NCBI RefSeq assembly: GCF_000835495.1
Contig: NW_015622546.1
Coordinates: 3,900,955 to 3,964,954 of the forward strand
Length of the DNA stretch: 64,000 nucleotides
From: Cladophialophora immunda
Lineage: Eukaryota; Ascomycota; Eurotiomycetes; Chaetothyriales; Herpotrichiellaceae
Reading direction: 5' to 3'
A model generated the notes under the pieces. That model did no database searches. It was given only the letters and a program-made list of their open reading frames with translations, and was not told the origin of the DNA. The position numbers and the translations under genes were made by a program. Shown here one piece after another: positions 10,370 to 22,714 of this stretch (position 1 is its first letter; the number at the start of each line of letters is the position of its first letter).

Positions 10370-11364
10370 TCACTTCTTCGACGGGTCCGCATCGCCGTAA
10401 AACTGCTTTTTGTCCATCTGCATCTCGTCGTCCGCGACGCCAATGGTGGCGAAATACTAATCCCCTCGGCCCCATGATCAGCCCTTGAGAACGGTATTGG
10501 ATCACGGAGAACAGAAACACTGGGGGTCCAAGAGCCGGGGCGAGATCTGAGGGAGAAAACACTTACGGCCATGGCCTTGCGGTTCGCCTCTGGGTTCATG
10601 GGCTGGCCCTGCTCGTTCATGGTGGCCAGCAGGCGGAAGTAGTTGATGTAGAAAGCCGGCGTGTACGTGTTGAAGAACTTGGCCTCCTGGTCGTACGGGT
10701 TGCTGAAGGTGTGCGGCGACCGCGGCGGCACCGTCACGTAGTCGCCCAGCTTGGCGTCGACAGTCTGCCCGTTGAGCGCGTGGAAGCGCAACGTGCCCTG
10801 CGTGACGAGGAAGGTTTCGTCGTGCTGTTTTCGGGGGGAGAGGACAAGGGGAGCGCGTTAGTCTGAGAAATAACCGGATGCGTGGATAGAGGGATCGGTG
10901 GGACTGTCTCTTACCATCTCATGCCAGTGTGGAGGTGGACTTGGATCCCGCGTTGTCGGTCAGCCTCTTCAGCAACAGAGACTTGACTTGGGGATGTTCT
11001 TACCCGGACGTATGGGGAGGGACCGTGAACTCGGCACTGGCGACACAGAGTCAAGGCCACGCTCCTAATATCCCATACCAAGCTGCGTCGAAGTCCCGCC
11101 CAAACACACTCACTCACCTGCCAATTCGATCTGGCACCATGGCAGTCAGTCGGTGCGGTGCGCCCTGCGGAGGTCCTGACTTGGTCTTTTACTCACTGTC
11201 TATGACCTAGTCAGCAAGGGATTCAGAGGGAAACCTGTGGCAGACCGAGGCCACGCACCTGTTCTCGAGCCATCCTCCATGATTCGGATGGTGATTGTTC
11301 CCACCTTGAACGTCTCGCCCGCCTTTGCGGGGACAAAGTTGATGGGCACCGTAGGCGTCTCCAT
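10370..11364 (-). CDS. Cupin-domain protein (quercetin-dioxygenase-like fold), six exons
   Basis: Spliced by eye from 11259-11364, 11118-11130, 11004-11036, 10915-10939, 10567-10824 and 10370-10456, giving 522 nt and 173 aa. Exon 1 reads METPTVPINFVPAKAGETFK. The small exons rebuild EDGSRTDRIGSAEFTVPPHT and PPPHWHEMHDETFLVTQG, a cupin motif 1 with the HxH...E metal ligands. Cupin motif 2 is GDYVTVPPRSPHTFSNP. The last exon ends QFYGDADPSKK. This is a single-domain cupin of the type often annotated as quercetin 2,3-dioxygenase-like; substrate unknown. The 13-, 33- and 25-nt internal exons are unusual but all junctions are GT-AG and keep frame. The 13-nt exon is the least certain. Confidence 0.8.
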
Positions 11365-11804
11365 ACTGTTTCAAGGTCTAGAGCACAACGACTCTGTGTG
11401 TATTTGTGCAATGCCGAAGAGTGGGATGTATGGGCCTTTAAGGACGAGCAACAAGTGTGAGAGGAAGAGAAAAGGACAGAGACGCCCGTCGGACGCAGAT
11501 TCTCCCAAGGGCCGACGCCCGATTTGAGGCCGACCATCGAATCCCCATCCCAGCTACCGGAAACAGTCTACGCTCTGAACACCTAAGTCATCTCTCAGAT
11601 GTCAGGAGACGAGATGGCGACTCGGTATTGTCTCGCCAATGAGTCCGGCACGCACGTCCACCGTACGTCCGGTGTATTCGAGTTTGACTGTATACGATCC
11701 AAATCCCACACCTGTCTCTGATGGCCACAAAACTCCAATATCCCTTGCTAAATCGTCACGCCCCTTGTCTACGTCCCCTTAGAGATCTCAGAAATATTCC
11801 ACGC
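11365..11804. other. Intergenic region, cupin promoter
   Basis: Upstream region of the cupin gene and 3' flank of the GH1 gene. No gene seen. Confidence 0.6.
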
Positions 11805-13427
<1,623 letters not shown>

Positions 13428-14683
13428 GGCGGAAGTGATCGACGAGGATGTCCGGCTCTTTTTGGGTCCTTTTTAAGAGGTTCCAACGGAGTAGATCAGA
13501 TCAAAATATCCGGGGAAGCGAATCGAGTCGAGCCGCGGGGTGACGGGTCGTAGTCTGTGTATATCAGTGTCTCAAGAAAGCGGGAGTCTCGTGCGTAGGG
13601 CTTTGTGTGACCGCGTGGAGGAGAAGACGATCTCTTCGTTGGCCGGGACCATGCCTCGTATATTTGTACCCTCTGTCCACCTCTGCCTGAGAGGCTGGAT
13701 GATCAAACGCCATGGTTTATCCTGGTGGGAACCATCTTTTCGCTTGCACAGAGTTGGACGATGGACGATGGAACGGTCCACCACACGCATGGCATTCTAC
13801 CGGATTGGTTGCGGACTGATGCTGTCCGGCAAATGTCCTGCTGAACTTTGTGAGGTTTGGGTTCCTTTCCTTCGCCTGCCGCCTCCCGAACTTTAGCCTA
13901 ACAGCCTGTAGGCGCGCCATCATCCTCAATTCATCCTCACGGCTGCTCTTCGGTTCGTTGGACTCGCCACACCTGGGCCCAAGTCACTCTGCGCCGTCCA
14001 GCCCCAGAAGATGGTGGAGATAATATGGGCAAACCTGGTCAGCACATGGGCTGCCCGTACCTTGTCCGCCCTCGTATTCGAAAAGAACACTGCCCGCGTC
14101 GGGATGCATTTGGGTCACAGATGGAACAGCGGAGAGATGAAGAAGAGATTCGGATTCTTGTTTACTTGCTCCTGTGCCGACCATGGGTAGACCGACCCGC
14201 CACCCCTCGCTCTACACAGGCCACATAATCCGACCACTCCTGCTGCCGATTGACCTACAGCTCCAGTGAACTAAAAAGAGGAGCAGCTCAAAGCCGCCGA
14301 GCACCTAAAACACCGTCACATGAAGCCTTGCATTGCGCCATCCAGAAGGAGCCTCGAGCCCAAGGACGGTCCTCTGTGAAAAAGACAGGACGACTGTGCC
14401 AAAGAAGTCCCTTGCAGAAGTACCTAAACACTGTACATTGCCTTTCCGTCCCTACATCTGGTCATAATGCCGCTGAGAATCCTCCAGACCCTCCAATCCT
14501 CCGTGTGCCCAAACTCGGATGCTATACCCTTGTGCTAGTATTGACAGCGCAGAATATCCGGGACGCGCCGATGTATTCAAGAAAATGAGATTCATGGACG
14601 AGACACCCTAGCTCAAACCGTTGAATGCGTTTACCCAATGCCCGCCGTCAATGCAGGATAACCACATGATGCTGTCCTGTAGA
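13428..14683. other. Intergenic region, 1.26 kb
   Basis: GH1 promoter plus the 3' flank of the SUT transporter. Several open frames of 60-118 codons (13540-13896, 14025-14228, 14250-14588) show no recognisable motif and overlap on both strands; I take them as chance. No RNA gene or repeat seen. Confidence 0.55.
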
Positions 14684-16661
14684 TCAGGAATCTGTATCGT
14701 CTTCGCTCCCGGGTTCTTTCATTCGCCAAGTGATGAATGCGGCTGCCAGCGCCCCGAGCCCACCAATTCTCAGAGTCCACCCCACACTGACATCGCCCGG
14801 CTCGTTTCGCGGCTTTTGAAGCAGTTTGAAGATGGCGCTGCTAATCAACGTCGCCAAAATTTGTGGAGCGCTGATGGCCACGTTGTGGAGCCCAAGGATA
14901 ATCCCAGCTTGATCCTCCTCGTCTGCTTCCTTATCATCGATCTCGTCAAGGTCTTCTCCGTTCATGAGTCTCTGTCGTTGCCTCCTCCGTCTCGTTTCAT
15001 CTCGTCGCGAAATCTCGGCCGAGATCAACGCAAACGGTGCCCAGAGGGTCAGTGACCAGGACACGCCAACCAGGGCTGTCATGATGGAAGCGGCCAAGGG
15101 TGTGGATATGAATACAGTACTCCACATGCAGAGCGTGAAGAGGAGCTGAGACATGAGCCACGTTCGTCGTAACGTTAACCCCGGAATTTGCAATCTATCC
15201 AACCATTGTCTCAAAATGCCAGGACTATGACCTGGTGATTTGCTCGTGAGAGGAATAGAGACTGGCCGATTGATTGACAGGCTCGTCTGAGACCGGCTCA
15301 GTGTAGGACGTTCGTTCCAAGGAAACTCTCGCGATCTCGTGCCGATAGGGGATGTCGGAGTGATTGGTCGCGCAAAATCTTCGGCAATGTCTGCAGTCTT
15401 GGATTTGTATGTTGGTACAACCAAGAACGGCAGGATGATATTCGACGCAAACGAGACGATAGCATAGGTAAGGAGCGCAAGTGTTCCAACCCGAGTGGCT
15501 TTGCCCCAAAGCCGATCCACTTCATCATCCGAAAGGCCAGGCTTCAGATCGGGGTCAACATAAAGTTGACCAATGTAAGTCGTGATGTAGAAGAGGAAAG
15601 GAAACCAGCCTAGCCAGTGAAAGAATTGGATCTCGCAGACCTTGCGGATTTGAGGTGGCAGTCGCTTGATGGAACTGAAGACTTGCCTGAAGAAGGATAG
15701 CAATCCACCCGATTCGTAATCTGCCTTTGAGGGAGGGTCAAGTTGTGGATTCCGCTCCTTGATGGCTAGAATGCTGATTAAGACGGTTGAGCTTAGAGCG
15801 ATGGATGCGAGAACAACCAGGACTTTGAACTGAGTGTTTCCAAAGAAGCGGAAATAACGTGGCAAATTCAAATATCCAAAGATATAGCCCAACACGTTAC
15901 CAACGCCTGTCATGCGTGAAGCCCAAGCATTGGCCGACTCTTGTTGATGAGAGGGGGCGTTGTCGACAATAAATGCCCGAATGGCGGCTTGTACTGGAAA
16001 CCTGTCAGATATAGGAGAGAAGTCTCCCGAGAACACACTAACCGGTGTTGATGGAAAAGTCCAGACACCACATCATGACTGTAGCAAGGATGATGGTCCC
16101 TGTCCTGTAGCCTCCAATATACTGAGCATTCGCGTCAAGCCCTCCGATAAGCCGGATAATTTCACGGGCGTATGCGAGGATCATCGAAGAAGCAACGGTG
16201 CCCAAAGTTCCTGCAATCATAAAGGGCTTCCTTTTGCCCCATGAGACTCGGCATCGATCGCTCAGAATCCCGACATATGGCTGAACCAGTACACCGGTCA
16301 AGGGACCTGCAAGCCAAACAAACGCCAGCAATGCTTTGCTCATCCCCAAAGAGAGCAGATACGGTGACCCATTGGAGAGTTCGACGGACCAAACGATCTG
16401 AAGGCCTCCAATACAAACCGTGAGAAAGGCAAGGTACAAGACATCTTTGGATTCGACTATCGATTCTTCATAGTCAATAGCCTCTGACATTGGTCGCTCA
16501 TCCGAAAGGAGGCCATCCTCTGGAAGGCGTGGCTCCTCCGAATGCCGCCTCTGCTCTCCAAGTGGTTGTTCTGGAATGTCGTCATTTTGAGTCGAAAGTT
16601 TGCCGTCTCGAATGAGCGGTGAGCGCTCGCTGCTATCTGAGCTGTGATCACTACGGGTCAT
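14684..16661 (-). CDS. Sucrose-type (SUT/GPH) MFS transporter
   Basis: Two exons, 16043-16661 and 14684-15993, give 642 aa. The first in-frame ATG gives MTRSDHSSDSSERSPLIRDG; upstream codons are open but lack an ATG. A ~90-residue Ser/Glu-rich cytosolic tail precedes the first membrane segment. The SUT-family blocks VWSVELSNGSPYLLSLGMSK, WLAGPLTGVLVQPYVGILSD and RVSWGKRKPFM are clear. The exon junction rebuilds DFSINTVQAAIRAFIVDNAP. A long Ser-rich central loop carries ARPITPTSPIG, and a second charged loop reads RRDETRRRRQRQ. About 12 membrane spans are expected. Homologues such as S. pombe Sut1 import sucrose or maltose with protons; the exact sugar here is unknown. It follows the GH1 glucosidase in the same orientation. 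Confidence 0.9.
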
Positions 16662-17314
16662 GAATATGTTGGCGGGAATCCTTGAAGAGCTGAATGTCTC
16701 GATAATAGCTGGAAAGGAAGTTGAGTAAAGGGCACGTGAGTTCCGTGATGTCTTCAAATGTGATGTTTAAGGAGAAGGTCTCTGGTCGTATTGTGACTTA
16801 GGGTTCCTCAGTTCATTCTTGTCAAGGAGCGTCGAGAGTGCGAGAGGTCAAGGGAGAGAAAGAATAAGTCAAATAGATAATGCTCGTCGAAGAGAGTCAG
16901 ATGGTAAGAAGGTCATACTCACGAGAATCGAGGAATTAGATCATCAGATCAAGGTCATACGAGGGCGGCTTGAGGTTGAGTTGGAAGAAGTTTTATCCGG
17001 CGGGCTCAGCAGCTCTTCTGATTGGCTTGACGCCCAGGGCGTTTGCGCCTCGTCGAGATGTCCCGATGCTGGCCGCAGAAGACCTCAGTGCTGGAAACCA
17101 ACCTCTCAAGCAAGCGCACGTCACTCCTGTGCAGCCCAAAGCCTTCCGAAGATCAATAATTCCATCCAAGAAATCGCCATTGGACTTGTGGCACAGGGTT
17201 GGTCGCAGACTGTATCCTCGAGTGACTGTCGACCACGTTGAACGGCAATCCTGTGCCGACTTGAAGCGCACCCTTCTACCTCCAGTTACAGCAGGCTGCG
17301 ATAAATAGCTCAAT
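16662..17314. other. Divergent promoter region (SUT transporter / V-ATPase f)
   Basis: Shared upstream region of the SUT transporter (-) and V-ATPase subunit f (+). An open frame at 16970-17308 (+) is Pro/Arg-rich without recognisable motifs and runs up to the start of the next gene. I treat it as non-coding. Confidence 0.55.
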
Positions 17315-17766
17315 ATGAAGCCCGTGGTGTCCGCCTTGAACGCATGGAGCTGGTCAGTCTTTCTACCCATCTCGAACACATGTGCGATGCGAATTGCTAA
17401 CCCTTGAACAGCACGGTCCTGTCGGTCTTCGCCATCGTCATCCTCTCCGTTATAGGGAGCCTGTTTGCGGTACGAGCCCGACCTGTCATTTTACGAAGTA
17501 GCATTTCAGGAGCAAGCATACTGATAGTCTGGGGAATACAGAGGGATCACCACATGATGATGGGGATGGAAGAAGATCCTGAAGACGGTGGGGCGGTCGC
17601 AGCCTCTATATTTATTGCGGTAGCGGTATATGCTGTGAGTCTCCATCTGCTGGACAGCTATTTATGAGTTTGATACTGACAGGAAGGGCAGGGATTCTTG
17701 GTGTTTTGCGGTTTTCAAGCTTGGCTGCATGTTCGAGCGAGTCGGCGGGGCGCTATATCACTATGA
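17315..17766 (+). CDS. V-type H+-ATPase subunit f (Vo sector, YPR170W-B/RNaseK-like)
   Basis: Four small exons, 17315-17352, 17412-17469, 17542-17634 and 17692-17766, encode 87 aa. The protein starts MKPVVSALNAWSCTVLSVF, with a first membrane span FAIVILSVIGSLF. An acidic loop HHMMMGMEEDPEDGGAVAAS follows, then a second span VAVYAGFLVFCGFQAWLHV and a short basic tail. Length and layout match yeast YPR170W-B (85 aa), subunit f of the membrane Vo ring, related to animal RNaseK. It should sit in vacuolar and endosomal membranes. All introns are 56-75 nt GT-AG, and every splice joins recognised family sequence. No single exon is longer than 31 codons, so the gene is easily missed. Confidence 0.9.
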
Positions 17767-18034
17767 TTGTGACAGATTCTATGGAATGAAGGGATCAATC
17801 TGCGCGAGGAAGTGAGCATACGGACGGCGTAAAATTGGAAGTATCATGCTGGGATACATGCCTCAATGAATAGGAAAGCTCCTACACAGGAGCTGATCGT
17901 TGAAGGCCTATGGGGCAAGCGACCATGTAGAGTGTTATCACATGCGCTTTGTTTGCGGTATCAAAAATACATGCACGTATCCCTGGAAGACTCAGTCTCT
18001 CCTCCCAACCTCACCTAATCTGAACGCCTCTCAA
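17767..18034. other. Convergent 3' spacer
   Basis: Short region between the 3' ends of V-ATPase f (+) and succinyl-CoA ligase alpha (-). Nothing else seen. Confidence 0.65.
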
Positions 18035-19134
18035 TCAAACCAGATCCCGGTTGACGAACTGTGCATGCAACGACTTGCCCAACATGGCCGGGCTTCGCTC
18101 CACAACCACTCCTGCTGCTTCCAATGCCGAGATCTTCGACTCGGCACCACCCTTTCCTCCACTGACAATTGCGCCAGCATGTCCCATTCGGCGCCCTGGA
18201 GGGGCACTGATACCGGCGATAAAGCTGACTGCGGGCTTGTTCTTCTTGTTCTCGCTCTTCAGGAACTCTGCAGCGTCTTCCTCGGCGCTGCCTCCAATCT
18301 CGCCAATCATGATGATTCCCTCTGTCTCGTCATCTTCCATGAAAACAGTCAGGCAGTCAATAAAATTGGTGCCGCTGAATGGGTCACCACCAATACCCAC
18401 GACCAAAGATTGTCCAAGACCTGCTTGGGTTGTTTGATTGACTGCTTCGTATGTCAATGTTCCTGACCTTGAGACGATTCCAACTCTTCCTCGTTTGTGG
18501 ATGAATCCTGGCATGATGCCGATCTTGCATTGGCCGGGCGCGATGATTCCAGGGCAGTTGGGGCCGACCAAACGTGTTTTGCTTTGGGTTTTTAGCGCGT
18601 CGGTGACTTTGAGCATGTCATGTTGAGGAATCCTGGGTCCGTCAGTAATGAAATTCAGTACGGGGAGCGGCCTTACCCTTCAGTAATGCAAACGACCAGC
18701 GGGATCTCAGCTTCAAGGGCTTCCATTATACCAGCTGCTGCTACCGGAGGCGGTACGAATATGACGCTTGCAGTAGCTCCGGTCTCCTTTACTCCCTCGG
18801 AAACATTCTTGAAAACGGGTAGACCAAGATGCTGGGTACCGGCCTCTGCTTGCGGTCAGCACGCTGTATCTCTGCAACAAAGACCTGGGGGAGGCTTGCT
18901 TTTCGGATTCGTTCCACCCACAACCTTGGTTCCGTACTCAATTGCCTGCTGAGCATGAAACGTGCCCTGCTTCCCTGTGAAGCCTTGAAAGAGGACTTTG
19001 GTGTCGGCGTTGATTCTCAAGTTATTCCGCGTCTGGCTATAAGCTGAACTGGAAGAGACTGTAGCATAGCTTCTTGACGTAGAGGTAGTCGCAGATCGTA
19101 GCGCCCGAGGAGCGCAGGTTTTGAAAGCCTGCAT
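18035..19134 (-). CDS. LSC1: Succinyl-CoA ligase alpha subunit, mitochondrial
   Basis: Three exons, 18900-19134, 18677-18845 and 18035-18632, give 333 aa. The N-terminus [20 protein letters not shown] is Arg/Ser/Thr-rich without acids, a good mitochondrial presequence. Then come [20 protein letters not shown] (CoA-binding Rossmann domain), [19 protein letters not shown] across junction 1, and ITEGIPQHDM across junction 2. The CoA ligase core follows with [14 protein letters not shown] and SRSGTLTYE. The phosphorylated histidine is in [14 protein letters not shown]. The TCA-cycle enzyme interconverts succinyl-CoA and succinate with nucleotide phosphorylation, paired with a beta subunit not in this window. 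Intron 1 uses a GC donor (GCAAGC) with an ordinary AG acceptor; no GT donor restores the family sequence. An upstream in-frame ATG at 19281 probably lies in the leader. Confidence 0.95.
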
Positions 19135-19933
19135 CTCTGGCGACGGCTTAAAGAGCAAGACTAAAGTCTGACTGAAAGCCCAACGATGGTGGAATTCGAG
19201 CGAGTGCGTCAATTGATTGATATCAGAGTTCCATCCTGCGGAGTAGGAAAGCTCCTGGCTGGCTGGGTTGCCGAGCGTCATTTGAGTATGTCATTTGAAA
19301 TACATGGTGGAGCATTCGACCTGCAACTGCATTATGCTTGTTCAACATCTCACCCAGCTTAACAGATCTTACCAATTACTAGACTCTGTCCATCAAGATA
19401 CTGCACAATCCAGGGATCTTCCCGTCCATGTTCCTCCACTAACTGGTTCAAGATGACAATAGGCTCTTTGAGCAGTCACCTTCTGAAATGTGCTACCCCC
19501 CTGTTTGCCGGACGGAAAGTATCCAAACATGCGCTTCTTTTCTGGGATGGTGAATGCTTGTTCTTGCATTGGCAGCATCACAAGAGCTGTTGATTTGGCC
19601 ACTTTTTGAGATGAAGAAAACCGAGGCTGGCTACTCTGTGAAGTCACCTTTGACAGCTGTTTTTCGATTTATTGACACTCACAGGCTACATCACCATCGG
19701 ACGGGTGAGCCCTGATGAATCTATCTGACCATTTCCTGCGAAAACCTACTGTGCCTTATGTCTCGTTAGCCACCCTAGAATGTCGATCACTGCCTTCTAA
19801 TCTCTCCTGCCATTATGTTGTTGAGCAAAGGTCACCACTCTCTTGTCTGGAATTTCCCTACAGCCGTGCTTTGGGGTCATTCAGCTGTCCCCGCTAGTCG
19901 GATAGACAACGACATCTTGCAACTCTTCTCCAG
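19135..19933. other. Intergenic region, 0.8 kb
   Basis: Succinyl-CoA ligase promoter and 3' flank of the MFS transporter. The frame at 19393-19647 (-) lacks an ATG start and shows no motif. No gene supported. Confidence 0.6.
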
Positions 19934-21826
19934 CTACGCGGATGAGGCAGATCGCTTGATTTCCAAGGCGTGCTGCTTCTGCCACTTCCGTGCATACTCA
20001 ACTCCGAAACCGTGGTTGAAAACCTCTCGAATCTCTTCTAGGGACATGCCTTTGGTTTCTGCGAAGCAGAAGACCGAGAACAAGAAACCTAGAAAGCATA
20101 TGGCTGCATAGAAGCCGAACGCTCCGCTCGGGGTTAATCCTTTCATCATCGATAGGAAGGTCGAGGCAATGATGATATTGGTTCCCCAACAGGTAACAGT
20201 CATGACCATGGTACCCATGGCACGTACCTCAAGCGGAAGACGCTCCGCTCCCATCCACGAAACAGGCGCAACGCCGGTGCCGAAGAAGCCCACATAGAAG
20301 ATGATTGTGACGAGTACCAAGATACCAGCCCAATTGACGTTGTTGATCTCAAGTGTGAGATCCTTGGAGTTGATTGGAATGTAGTGGAAGGCAACAGCTG
20401 CGAGCACCAGGCTGAGAGACATGCCCAGCACGGTAAAGATGAGGATCCTCCGGCGGCCAAAGCGGTCGACAATAACTAGGTTGATACAGCATCCCAGAAA
20501 GTTGCAAGCCCCGACCACGATCGATACCGCAACGGGCTTGTTGAAGCCGACAAGAGCAAACAGAGTGCCGCTGTAGTACCTGCAGTACCCTTACATGAGA
20601 TGTCTGCCACACAGCATATGAGGGGAATTCACAGAACTTACATGAGGGTATTGAACCCGCAGAGCTGGCTTACTCCCATCACGCAGCACGCTGTAAGCAT
20701 GGCACGGAAATTGGCGGGAACGACATGGAGCTGTTTGTATGACCACCAGAGCGACTTGTGGGCCATCAGCTCAGTGGCTTGCTCCAGATCTTGCTGGATA
20801 GCTCGAATCTTGTCCTGGCGCTGCTCTGGGGAAGAATGAGGATACAGTCTGGCGAGCACGGCATCAGCCTGCTCAAGCTTCCCATGCGCTACCAGCTGCC
20901 GAGTGCTTTCCGGGCACCAGGGCAGGAACAAAGCGAGCGCGATCGCAGGAATTGCTCCGATAGCAACAACATATCGCCAGCCGGAAGACTTGACCTCGGC
21001 GAACCCAGCGCCGATGCAGTACGCAATGAACTGCCCTCCTGTGATGTTACAGGTTTGCATAGTGATCATGCGACCGCGATACTTCGCAGGAGCAATTTCG
21101 GATATGTAACTGTTGCTATGTCAGCCCGTCTTCTGCGGGAGAGATGTCTGCTGAGTTCAACTTCGCTAAGTACAAAGCAGGTTTCCGAAACAGATGAAGA
21201 CTTACAGAGGCACAACCATTGCCGCGCTTCCTGGCCTGTCGTCAGCATTCAATTACGCTTGCAGAGGGATAGATCTGTGGAACAGGGCTCTGTCAGGGTG
21301 GATATGGTTTTCAGGAACACTCACCGACGCCTAGCCCAACAATAGCTCTCCCAACAGTCATTTGAACGATGGAGAAAGCTGCAGCTTGAAGAATAGCGCC
21401 GACGACAAAGACCCCACAACCACAGTATATGGAAATCTTGCGGCCATACCGGTCGGCGGTCAACCCGGCAAATATTGCGCCAATAAGTGCACCTCCACTG
21501 GTGATTGATGTGATGAGTTCTTGCTCGCTCGACGATAAGTCGTGACCTAAGTCGTCGCCAATTGTGACAAGGACGCTAGAGATATACCCGGTGTCATATC
21601 CTGAGAAGTCAGTGAGTAGTTGTCTCAAGCCTAGGGAACAGTGGAGATCTATCATACCGAACAGGAAGCCGCCAACAGAGACACAGATGGCGATCAACCA
21701 GACGACCCTAGAGGTTTGTGTATCTTCGATCGTGTTGAGGGCTGCAATCTCCTTGTCGAGCACGTCCTCTTCGTGAAGAATGGTTTGGGCGCCCTTCTCG
21801 ATCGTCTCCTTCTCGTTTGCCGACAT
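19934..21826 (-). CDS. MFS sugar transporter, myo-inositol-transporter-like
   Basis: Five exons, 21658-21826, 21325-21600, 21206-21230, 20642-21109 and 19934-20579, give 527 aa. The tail MSANEKETIEKGAQTILHEE precedes 12 expected membrane spans. Sugar-porter signatures are intact: FLFGYDTGYISSVL across junction 1, TADRYGRKISIY, GRAIVGLGVGSAAMVVPL and YISEIAPAKYRGRM across the 25-nt third exon, PESTRQLVAHGKLEQA, VDRFGRRRIL, and ETKGMSLEEIREVF near the end. This set is closest in my memory to Itr-type inositol transporters, but fungal sugar porters are hard to assign by eye. The gene is divergent from the Zn2Cys6 regulator at 22715, with 0.9 kb between the starts, so it is a natural candidate target of that regulator. 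Confidence 0.9.
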
Positions 21827-22714
21827 TTTGTCAGATTGCAAAAGATTGGGCGGCGACGGTAACTCCAAAGTCGGCACAGATCTGCGGAATCCCACAAGTG
21901 TCGAGGCAAGATGCGCCAGGACAGTCGATACAGACGAAAGAAACACAAGGACTCCGCGACCACCACTCCTTTATATCGTTGTCGAATATCTCCTCCAACT
22001 CGCGTGGCGTTCCCCACGGGGAGTCTAAACAGTACTCGTCGTTGGAACAAGTATTATCCACATCTCAACCCAGGATTTCGTGGCATCAACATGGACAATC
22101 GACATCCTGGCCCACGATTAGCGCAATACTATTGGCAGGGACGTATTCCGACAGACCAGCGGGCTGAATCTACAAAGCTTGTTTCGGATGAAAGATTCCT
22201 CATACGACAGCATTCCTCACCTGATGCCAGGGTCCGTCTGCAGGACTAGCCTGTATGATTGTTGTACCTGGCTGAAGTGACGCTACTGGTTGCCAGTTGA
22301 ACCCATATCCAGCAAGACGGGACGTCAAAACCGGTGTCAAGACACTCTGGACCTCGGATGAATGTGCCCACTCAAACTGGTCGGCTGGACAGTGCCTCTT
22401 TGAACAGGACCAAGACTTTACTGGCACTGATTCTCTCAACCTTAAAGAGGTTACCAAGAAGACTCCGCACCGGAGACTCGCCGCAATGGACCTTCAACGC
22501 GAAAACCTGGCCATGGTTATTGAAATGCAACCGATGCTTTCTCCGCACACCACTAGCCTAGTTCAACGGCTAAGGGTCTGGTGGCCAAAATACGGGGTTA
22601 TGCATAACCAGCCCTCGTTTATTTGAAGTAACTCTTCGCCGAAATGGACTACTTCTGATTCTTGATGTCTACTTTTGAAGGACGACGACCTCAATTACGG
22701 AGATATGAGGAGCC
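21827..22714. promoter_or_regulatory. Divergent promoter between MFS transporter and Zn2Cys6 regulator
   Basis: An 888-bp region with many CGG/CCG triplets, including one perfect palindrome at 22463-22475. The + frame at 22297-22626 (109 codons) has no recognisable motif, and I treat it as leader or chance. Confidence 0.5.
22463..22475. promoter_or_regulatory. CTCCG-N3-CGGAG palindrome, candidate zinc-cluster site
   Basis: A perfect 5+5 dyad containing CCG-N3-CGG, the kind of spaced CGG-triplet site bound by Zn2Cys6 dimers. It is about 240 bp upstream of the regulator ATG. Function is inferred from position and symmetry only. Confidence 0.35.

Noticed and set aside
14250..14588. 112-codon open frame between the GH1 and SUT genes
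   Set aside because: No recognisable motif, no clear promoter, and overlapping open frames nearby; looks like chance.
16970..17308. 112-codon open frame just before V-ATPase subunit f
   Set aside because: Pro/Arg-rich translation without motifs; position fits the leader and promoter of the next gene.
19135..19281. 49-residue N-terminal extension of succinyl-CoA ligase alpha
   Set aside because: Residues from 19134 form a normal mitochondrial presequence; the extension is His/Ser-rich and unlike the family.
22297..22626. 109-codon open frame in the transporter-regulator promoter
   Set aside because: No family resemblance, and it lies in the regulator's upstream region.
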